Assembly (NCBI GenBank): GCA_041481445.1
Contig: JBGPBV010000038.1
Coordinates: 1 to 47,464 of the forward strand
Length of the DNA stretch: 47,464 nucleotides
Reading direction: 5' to 3'
Source: AA29 sp041481445
Lineage (GTDB): Bacteria > Acidobacteriota > Vicinamibacteria > Fen-336
Positions 41,922 through 47,464 of the stretch are shown here, one piece after another. Numbering within the stretch: the stretch's first letter is position 1; every line of letters starts with the position of its first letter. Under the pieces are notes generated by a model. The model did no database searches, was not told the origin of the DNA, and worked only from the letters and a program-made list of their open reading frames with translations. The translations under genes were made by a program, and so were the position numbers.

Positions 41922-43049
41922 ATGACCATGAATCCGCTCAAGAAGCTGGCCGACCTGGGCCAGAGCGTCTGGTACGACTACATCCGCCGCGATCTCTACC
42001 AGGGGGGCGAGCTGAAGCGGATGATCGAGGAAGACGGCCTGGCGGGCATGACCTCGAACCCGACGATCTTCCACAAGGCGATCGCGGAGACGGACCTCTA
42101 CGACGACGCCATCCGCCGGTTGTCCGGCCAGGGGTTGGCCAAAGGCGCCCTGTTCGAGGCCCTGGAGGTCGAGGACGTCCGCGCGGCCGCGGACGTGTTC
42201 CGGCCCGTGTTCGATCGCGCGCGCGGGGACGACGGCTTCGTCTCGATCGAGGTGAACCCGGCCCTGACCCACGACACCGAGGGCACGATCGCGGAGGCGC
42301 GCCGGCTCTGGCGCGCCTGCGACCGTCCGAACGTCATGGTGAAGATCCCGGGGACGACGGAGGGAGTCCCGGCCATCCGCGCGTGCCTGGCGGAAGGCAT
42401 CAACATCAACATCACGCTGCTGTTCTCGGTGTCCCGCCATCGCGAGGTCATGGAGGCCTATCTCTCCGCCATGGAAGCGCGCGTGGCGGCGGGTCAGCCC
42501 GTGGACGGCATCCGATCCGTCGCGAGCTACTTCGTGAGCCGCGTGGACACGCTGGTGGACGGCACGCTCGACACGATCGCGAAGAGCGGCCCCGAGGCAC
42601 TGCGGCCGCGCGCCCGCGCGCTGCGCGGCAAGATCGGCATCGCCAACGCGCGCCTCGCCTACGAGGCCTTCGAGCAGACGTTCGCCTCCGAGCGTTTCCG
42701 GCCGCTGGCGGCCAGGGGCGTGCGCCGGCAGCGGCCTCTGTGGGCGTCCACCTCGACGAAGGACAAGGCGTATCCGCCGCTCTACTACGTCGAGGCGCTG
42801 GTCGCCCCGGACTCCGTGGACACCATGCCCCCGGAGACGTACGCGCTCTACGGCAGGGAAGGCCGCCCCCAGGTCCGGATCCACGACGACCTGGCCGGCG
42901 CGCGCGAGGCGTTTGCCGAGCTGGCCGCGCTCGGCATCGAGAGCGCGTCGGTGGCGGCCGAGCTCGAGAGGGAGGGCGAGCAGAAGTTCATCGCCTCCTA
43001 CGGGCAGGTGGTGAAGGCGGTGGAGGACAAGACGAAGGCGGTCGTCTAA
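41922..43049 (+). CDS. tal: Transaldolase
   Basis: 375 residues; moves a dihydroxyacetone unit between sugar phosphates in the non-oxidative pentose phosphate pathway. The Schiff-base lysine is Lys141 in VMVKIPGTTEGVPAI. GMTSNPTIFHKAI near the N-terminus, FVSIEVNPALTHDTEGT and GININITLLFS are characteristic, and YFVSRVDTLVDGTLDTI matches the longer (about 370 aa) bacterial type often found fused to or beside glucose-6-phosphate isomerase. AGGAGG four bases upstream of ATG 41922 fixes the start. No other pathway gene is nearby. Confidence 0.95.
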   Translation: MTMNPLKKLADLGQSVWYDYIRRDLYQGGELKRMIEEDGLAGMTSNPTIFHKAIAETDLYDDAIRRLSGQGLAKGALFEALEVEDVRAAADVFRPVFDRARGDDGFVSIEVNPALTHDTEGTIAEARRLWRACDRPNVMVKIPGTTEGVPAIRACLAEGININITLLFSVSRHREVMEAYLSAMEARVAAGQPVDGIRSVASYFVSRVDTLVDGTLDTIAKSGPEALRPRARALRGKIGIANARLAYEAFEQTFASERFRPLAARGVRRQRPLWASTSTKDKAYPPLYYVEALVAPDSVDTMPPETYALYGREGRPQVRIHDDLAGAREAFAELAALGIESASVAAELEREGEQKFIASYGQVVKAVEDKTKAVV

Positions 43050-43104
43050 CCCCCACGCCGCCCTCGCGGTTTGTGATCCCTGCGTGAACGAAACCCAGGT
43101 GGCG

Positions 43105-43121
43105 TGTGTCGATTCGACACA
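43105..43121. promoter_or_regulatory. Perfect 17-base palindrome upstream of the His-rich lipoprotein
   Basis: TGTGTCGA-T-TCGACACA lies in the 172-base gap after transaldolase, about 100 bases before ATG 43222. Arms of eight bases with a single central base suit a dimeric repressor or activator. Confidence 0.45.
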
Positions 43122-43221
43122 ACGTGACCAGGGTGTTACCAAACCGTGTGACGAGGACTCTTGGCAACCAGGGCGCGGTCACCTATCGTGCGCGCACACT
43201 ATCCCTCTGTTATTTGGAGCC

Positions 43222-43605
43222 ATGAACGAAACGAAAGACCTCGAACTGCGGGCGGACCGGCGCCAGTTCACCCTCGCCGCGATGCTTGCCATGCTCGGTG
43301 GTGTGTCGATCACGATCAGCGCCTGTGGCAAGTCGTCTCCAGCGGGCCCGTCCACCCCGACGCCGACGCCCACGCCCGTCGCTGACAACGACGGAGTCAT
43401 CGCCAACAACCACGGACACGTGGCCATGATCACCAGCGCGCAGCTGACGGCCGCGAACTCGCTCCTCCTGAACCTCCAGGGCGCGGCCACCCACAACCAC
43501 ACGCTCGAGCTGTCCGCGACCGAAGTCATGCAGGTCCGCGACCGCCGCACCCTCGCCAAGGAGTGCTCGGGAACCAGCCACACCCACATGGTGACCTTCA
43601 ACTAG
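43222..43605 (+). CDS. His-rich Tat-type lipoprotein
   Basis: 127 residues. RRQFTLAAMLAMLGG is a twin-arginine motif and ISACG a lipobox, so the protein is probably exported folded and lipid-anchored. A low-complexity Thr/Pro linker (TPTPTPTP) follows. The mature domain holds three His pairs: NNHGHVAM, THNHTLEL and SHTHMVTF, spaced through a short beta-like domain of about 75 residues, plus one Cys (KECSG). The paired histidines suggest metal binding (copper or zinc). I do not know a named family. GGAG lies just before ATG 43222. Confidence 0.72.
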   Translation: MNETKDLELRADRRQFTLAAMLAMLGGVSITISACGKSSPAGPSTPTPTPTPVADNDGVIANNHGHVAMITSAQLTAANSLLLNLQGAATHNHTLELSATEVMQVRDRRTLAKECSGTSHTHMVTFN

Positions 43606-43635
43606 ACGAGGCACCGTGACCCGAACACCGGCTCC

Positions 43636-43664
43636 GCCGGAGCGTCGCCTCGCGGCGCTCCGGC
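43636..43664 (+). terminator. Hairpin after the His-rich lipoprotein gene
   Basis: GCCGGAGCG and CGCTCCGGC pair over 9 bases around an 11-base loop, 30 bases past the stop. No U-tract follows. The remainder of the gap up to 43842 shows only a possible -10 (TGATAT near 43745). Confidence 0.45.
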
Positions 43665-43842
43665 CGGCCGGCCGGGGTCAGGGCAGGAGGCCGATGTAGG
43701 ACTGACGCCGGGGCCTGCATCTCCACAACAACTGCGACTCCTCTGATATGCTGCGCGCGAATTGCGCGGCGGAGGGTCGCCCGCCGCCGCCTCCAATGTC
43801 TCCGTCCGCGGCATCGCGATTGCGCACGCGGCATCGGCGGTC

Positions 43843-45384
43843 ATGACGGCTCATCCGGCCATCCGCTGGGACCTCACCCCGGAGCAGGAGAGGCAGGCAT
43901 TCGAAGCCCTCAAGCAACGCCTGGCCGGGTTGTGGGCCGAGGTCTTCCCCAAGGACGACGAGCCCTACACGTCGGTGATCATCCCCTCCGTCACCGTCGA
44001 GCTCCGTGACCTGGCCGCGCACGCGGCCAGCCGCTTCTACGAAGAGACGCTGCTGTTCCTCCTCATCCGCCTCCGGAACCCGCACGCGCGGGTCGTGTAC
44101 GTGACGTCGCAGCCGATCCCGCCCTTCGTCATGGACTACTACTTCCAGTTCCTGGCCGGAATCCCCCTCAGCCATGCCGCCGGCCGCCTCACGCTGCTCT
44201 CCGCCCACGACACGTCGCCGCGTCCGCTCACGCAGAAGATCCTGGAACGGCCCCGCCTCCTGGAGAGGATCAGGGCCGCCATCCCCGACCTCGCGCGCGC
44301 CTACCTGACCGTGTTCCGGGCCACTTCCCTGGAGCGGCGGCTGGCCACGCTGCTCGACATCCCGCTCAACGCGGCCGACCCCGAGCTCGAGTCGCTCTGC
44401 ACGAAATCGTCCGGACGCCGCATCCTGAAGGAGGCCGGGGTCGGGGTGCCCCTGGGCGCCGAGGACCTCCGCGACGAGCACGACGTGCTCGACGCCCTTC
44501 AAGGGCTCATCGCGGACCGGCCCGGGCTTCGCCGCGCCATCCTGAAGCTGGAGACGAGCCACTGGGACGAGGGCCACGCCGTTGTCGACCTGCCCTCGAG
44601 CGGCACGCGCTCCGACCTGGAGCGGGCGCTACGAGGGTTGGCCATCTCCGCGGTCAACCCCGAGGCCTTCCTGCGGCGATTCGCGGAGACGGGAGGGGTG
44701 GCCGAGGAGTTCCTCGAGGGCGTGGAGAGGGCCGTGAGCGGCCAGGTGCGCATCAACCCCCGGGGCGAGGTGATCCTGACCTCGACGCACGACGAGCTGC
44801 GGGGAGGGCGGACGGGCCTCGTCTCCGTGGGGTGCGTGTTCCCCGCCGACGATCGGTACCGGTCATCCGTGCAGGACGCCGCGCTGGGGGTCGGGCGTGT
44901 CCTCGCCGCCAAGGGACTGGTGAGCCGCCTGTCCGTCGAGTTCCTGGCCGGCGTGGGCGAGGGCGGACCCACCGGCCGCCTGGTGGGGACCGAGATCAAC
45001 CTGGGGTTCGGGGGCGCGACGCATCCCCTCCTGGCCTTGCGCTTCCTGACCGGGGGACAGGTCGATCCCGGGACCGGGCTCTTCCGCTCGCCGAGCGGCC
45101 AGGCGAAGTTCTACCGCGCCACCGACTCTCTGCAGGCGGACGCGTATCGCCGCCTGCTCCCCGAGGATATCATCGAGGTCCTGACCTCCCACAAGATGCA
45201 CTACTCGGCGCAGGGCGAGACGGGCGCGCTCTTCTACATGCTGGGCGCGATCTCGGAGCTGGGCGCCGTGGGCATGGTCGCCATCGGCAACACGCGCGGG
45301 GAGGCGGAAGCGGTCTTCGCGCGAGCGGTGGCCGCTCTGGACGCGGCGAGCCTGCCGCCATCGACTTTCCAGGAGGTCCCATGA
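43843..45384 (+). CDS. PGM1-related ATP-grasp peptide ligase-like protein
   Basis: 513 residues from ATG 43843. The N-terminal part (ALKQRLAGLWAEVF, YTSVIIPSVTVEL, SRFYEETLLFLLIRLRNPHA, RVVYVTSQPIPPFVMDYY) and the ATP-grasp-like half (KSSGRRILKEAGVGVPLGAE, INPRGEVILTSTHDELRGG, GCVFPADDRYR, SVEFLAGV, EINLGFGGATHPLLALRFLT) match proteins related to PGM1, the peptide ligase of pheganomycin synthesis. ATP-grasp ligases join a carboxylate to an amine. The gene end overlaps a pentaheme cytochrome gene (ATGA). An upstream TTG at 43762 would add 27 residues; neither start has a ribosome site. Substrate unknown. Confidence 0.82.
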   Translation: MTAHPAIRWDLTPEQERQAFEALKQRLAGLWAEVFPKDDEPYTSVIIPSVTVELRDLAAHAASRFYEETLLFLLIRLRNPHARVVYVTSQPIPPFVMDYYFQFLAGIPLSHAAGRLTLLSAHDTSPRPLTQKILERPRLLERIRAAIPDLARAYLTVFRATSLERRLATLLDIPLNAADPELESLCTKSSGRRILKEAGVGVPLGAEDLRDEHDVLDALQGLIADRPGLRRAILKLETSHWDEGHAVVDLPSSGTRSDLERALRGLAISAVNPEAFLRRFAETGGVAEEFLEGVERAVSGQVRINPRGEVILTSTHDELRGGRTGLVSVGCVFPADDRYRSSVQDAALGVGRVLAAKGLVSRLSVEFLAGVGEGGPTGRLVGTEINLGFGGATHPLLALRFLTGGQVDPGTGLFRSPSGQAKFYRATDSLQADAYRRLLPEDIIEVLTSHKMHYSAQGETGALFYMLGAISELGAVGMVAIGNTRGEAEAVFARAVAALDAASLPPSTFQEVP

Positions 45385-46565
45385 ACGTGAGGATGCGAGC
45401 GGCGGTGGTGGTCCTCGTGCTCATCGTCCCGCCCGCGGGAGGCGTGCACGGTCTCGCCGGCGCGGGACTCGCCTGGGCGCAGGCTCCGGCGCCGGGGGTG
45501 TCCGCCTCGCCCATGCCCGCGGCGGGCCCTCTGGCGTCCGCGACGACCTGCGCCACCTGTCATCGCACGATCTACGACTACTGGTCGGAGTCGATGCATG
45601 CCAAGTCGGCAAGCCGGCCGTCGTACCTCGAGGCCCTGGAGAAGGCCGGCGCCGCCGACAAGGAAGCGGCGCGGCGCAACTGCGTCTGGTGCCACGCGCC
45701 GACCGTGCTCGCCACCGGCGACTACGAGCTCAAGCAATCGCTGACGAAGGAAGGCGTGAGCTGCGACTTCTGCCACACCGTGGCCGAGGTCGACCTGGAC
45801 CGGCGCCCACCCTTCGATCTGAGACCCGGACGGATCAAGCGGGGGCCGCTCCAGTATGCGTACTCGGAGTTCCACGACACGGAGTATTCGCCCCTCCACA
45901 AGACGAGCCCACTGCTCTGCGCCGCCTGCCACGAGTATCGGAACGCCCTGGGCGTGGCCGTCCTCTCGACCTACACGGAATGGCGCGCGAGCCCGTACGC
46001 GGCCCTCGGCATGACGTGCCAGGAATGCCACATGCCCCTCGTCCCTGGGACCACCGTTCCCCAGAACCTGAAGCCGAGCGACCATGTCATCAACCTGCAC
46101 CGCATCATCGGAGGCAGCGGCACCGCGAAGCTGAGCGTCGGCCTCGGCCTCAAGTTCGACTCGGTCACGGTGACCAGCGCCTCCGCCGACGTCCAGGTCG
46201 TGGTGACGAGCAGCCGGGTGGGCCATGCCGCTCCCGGCGGGTTCGCGAACCGCGCCCTCGTGGTCGCGGTAGGGGTCGAGAGCGCCTCCGGCGAGCTGTT
46301 GAACCGCCGCGAGAGGGTCTACCGTCGCCAGCTCAAGGATGCGGACGGGCGCGAGCTGGTCACCGTGGCCGACCTCATCTTCAAGGCGGCCTCCGTAGGT
46401 GAGGACAACCGGCTCCGGCCCGGCGAGTCCCGGAGCGAGCGGTTCACGGTACCCGTGCCCGCGGGGTCTCGGGCGATCGTCGCGCGGCTCGAGTATCGGG
46501 ACTCGTCCGACCCGAAGGGGCCGTCGACCATCCTCGTGACCGAGGTGCGGCGCGACCTGCGCTGA
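45381..46565 (+). CDS. Pentaheme c-type cytochrome (cytochrome c554-like family)
   Basis: 394 residues, exported (signal peptide ending near AWAQA). Five CxxCH heme sites are visible: CATCH (57-61), CVWCH (101-105), CDFCH (128-132), CAACH (180-184) and CQECH (213-217), with extra His that may be distal ligands (MHAKSAS, EFHDTEYSPLHKTSP, DHVINLH). The C-terminal 150 residues are heme-free and beta-rich (VVTSSRVGHAAPGGFANRAL). AGGAGGT precedes the ATG, which overlaps the ligase stop by four bases, so both proteins come from one message. Likely periplasmic electron transfer; partner unknown. Confidence 0.9.
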   Translation: MNVRMRAAVVVLVLIVPPAGGVHGLAGAGLAWAQAPAPGVSASPMPAAGPLASATTCATCHRTIYDYWSESMHAKSASRPSYLEALEKAGAADKEAARRNCVWCHAPTVLATGDYELKQSLTKEGVSCDFCHTVAEVDLDRRPPFDLRPGRIKRGPLQYAYSEFHDTEYSPLHKTSPLLCAACHEYRNALGVAVLSTYTEWRASPYAALGMTCQECHMPLVPGTTVPQNLKPSDHVINLHRIIGGSGTAKLSVGLGLKFDSVTVTSASADVQVVVTSSRVGHAAPGGFANRALVVAVGVESASGELLNRRERVYRRQLKDADGRELVTVADLIFKAASVGEDNRLRPGESRSERFTVPVPAGSRAIVARLEYRDSSDPKGPSTILVTEVRRDLR

Positions 46566-46600
46566 CCGCAACTACGGTTGGGACGCTTCCGGCGACGGCG

Positions 46601-47263
46601 CTACTTGAGGGCGACGATGATGATGTCCACCGGCTTGCCGGTGCCGTTCTTCGCCTCGTGCTTCACGCCGCGGCCGATGAAGTGGACGTCACCGCGCTGC
46701 CACTTGTTCACCGTCGGACGACCCTCGACGGCCAGCATCAGGTCGGCCGCGCCGAGCGAGACCACGACCTGGTCGAAGTCGTGGGTCGAGCCCGCGGCCT
46801 CGTGAAAGTCCGCGGCCACGGTCGAGCGGTAGGCGATGGCCCCCGGGCCTTCCGCCAGCACCTTCATGGCCATGCCCGGACGTGCCGCCGGCATGGTGGC
46901 CGCAGCGCCGGTCTTGGGCTTGATCTCCACGAGGATGGCATCGATCGGGCCCGTGCCGGTGTTGGCGGGTGCATGCGAGAACGCCGGCGTGTATTGGGCG
47001 ACTTCCGCGGTCAGCTCGCGGTCTTCGGTCTTGCCGTCCGGCATCGTGAAGCGGGCCTTGCCGTTGGCCAGCGGCACCAGCACGGCGTCGGGATGGGAAT
47101 GCATCGGGCTCTTTTCGCCGACGGCGTAGCTGACCTTGAGCACCCGGACGACGGCATTGTCGGCGAGGACCTTGTAGTGCTTCGGATCGACCTTCACCGG
47201 ATCTTGTGCCGAGGCGGCGAGCGGTAGCACGACGAGGAACGCGGTGATCTTCAGCGATTTCAT
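46601..47263 (-). CDS. Exported cupin-like protein (two predicted cupin folds)
   Basis: 220 residues with signal peptide (ITAFLVVLPLAASAQ). Two short double-stranded beta-helix-like halves: the first contains SPMHSHPDAVLVPLANGKAR, where the two His and a later residue could bind metal; the second contains AADLMLAVEGRPTVNKWQRG and GDVHFIGRGVKHEAKN. Such exported cupins are common singletons without known substrate. TGGAGGT before ATG 47263 sets the start, and a promoter is visible upstream. Confidence 0.82.
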   Translation of the reverse strand: MKSLKITAFLVVLPLAASAQDPVKVDPKHYKVLADNAVVRVLKVSYAVGEKSPMHSHPDAVLVPLANGKARFTMPDGKTEDRELTAEVAQYTPAFSHAPANTGTGPIDAILVEIKPKTGAAATMPAARPGMAMKVLAEGPGAIAYRSTVAADFHEAAGSTHDFDQVVVSLGAADLMLAVEGRPTVNKWQRGDVHFIGRGVKHEAKNGTGKPVDIIIVALK

Positions 47264-47303
47264 GAAACCTCCAGTGCAACGCGGGCAGGGCCTGGTGAGG
47301 GTG

Positions 47304-47331
47304 ACGATACTCGGGACCAAGCGCGAGTCAA
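47304..47331 (-). promoter_or_regulatory. Promoter of the cupin gene
   Basis: On the minus strand TTGACT (47326-47331), 16-base spacer, TATCGT (47304-47309), about 40 bases before the ATG. The -35 contains the stop codon of the frame that enters from the right edge. Confidence 0.5.
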
Positions 47332-47464
47332 GCAACGTTTGTTGGCGGGAGTACAAGTAGACCCATCCGCGCGGCGCGCCGGAGGCACTCCTTCCGCGTG
47401 CGGGACACCGCGCGTGCGAGGGCCTCGAGGTCGATGCGGCGGCCGTCGCCGGCGGACGTCTCCA
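47328..47464 (-). CDS. 3' end of a gene entering from the right edge (hypothetical)
   Basis: On the minus strand an open frame of about 44 codons runs from the window edge to TGA 47328-47330, ending RAARMGLLVLPPTNVA and including IDLEALARAVSRTRKECLRR, a helical, basic stretch. Too short to assign. The open frame and normal codon use favour a real gene end, but chance is possible. Confidence 0.3.
   Translation of the reverse strand, partial: ETSAGDGRRIDLEALARAVSRTRKECLRRAARMGLLVLPPTNVA

Overview
The window is a dense, very GC-rich (roughly 70% by eye) bacterial chromosome segment with short intergenic gaps and many GTG, TTG or CTG starts. Gene content points to an Acidobacteriota-like organism: an ADOP-type macrolide-export-like permease directly behind a PadR repressor, an HNH protein of a kind common in that phylum, an FHA/membrane/pilin-like protein, and a PGM1-type peptide ligase next to a multiheme cytochrome. 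The phylum is inferred from gene types; there is no rRNA or tRNA gene to confirm it. I see no phage, insertion sequence or CRISPR array.

Layout. 1-2953 (minus): pyruvate dehydrogenase operon (E1 alpha, E1 beta, truncated E2). 3097-4422 (minus): FHA membrane protein, divergent from 4595-8872, a large NAD-dependent glutamate dehydrogenase; a long inverted repeat lies between them. 9026-9802: HNH protein with an apparent internal deletion. 10176-12287: secreted S9 peptidase. 12318-14054 (minus): an outer-membrane-like protein and a lipoprotein with protein-kinase-like motifs. 14079-18987 (plus): a tightly overlapping trio of a divergent DapDC-fold decarboxylase, a SET-domain methyltransferase and an Npt-type carrier fused to HEAT repeats and a cyclic-nucleotide domain. 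19031-21934: a toxin-antitoxin-like island (lone nucleotidyltransferase, a broken chimeric nucleotidyltransferase with its small partner, VapBC, and an HTH/nucleotidyltransferase pair). 21973-26675: histidine kinase divergent from a periplasmic binding protein and a TonB-dependent receptor.

26703-31558 is a complete leuACDB operon headed by a leucine-rich leader peptide and a textbook attenuator. 31566-34632 is the ADOP permease/PadR unit. 34675-37544: GT39-like membrane glycosyltransferase and an anchored lytic transglycosylase. 37641-38645: NAD-dependent epimerase. 38654-41761: DUF4242 protein, a seven-repeat PLL-lectin-like propeller and two convergent beta-helix paralogues. 41922-43049: transaldolase. 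43222-43605: His-rich Tat lipoprotein. 43843-46565: PGM1-like ATP-grasp ligase coupled to a pentaheme cytochrome c. 46601-47263: secreted cupin-like protein. A gene end enters from the right edge.

A recurring theme is a -10-like hexamer 6-7 bases before the start codon with no Shine-Dalgarno, suggesting that many of these genes are leaderless. The most promising leads for new biology are the kinase-like lipoprotein, the decarboxylase/SET/carrier operon, the ligase/cytochrome pair, the leu attenuator, and the inverted repeat before glutamate dehydrogenase.
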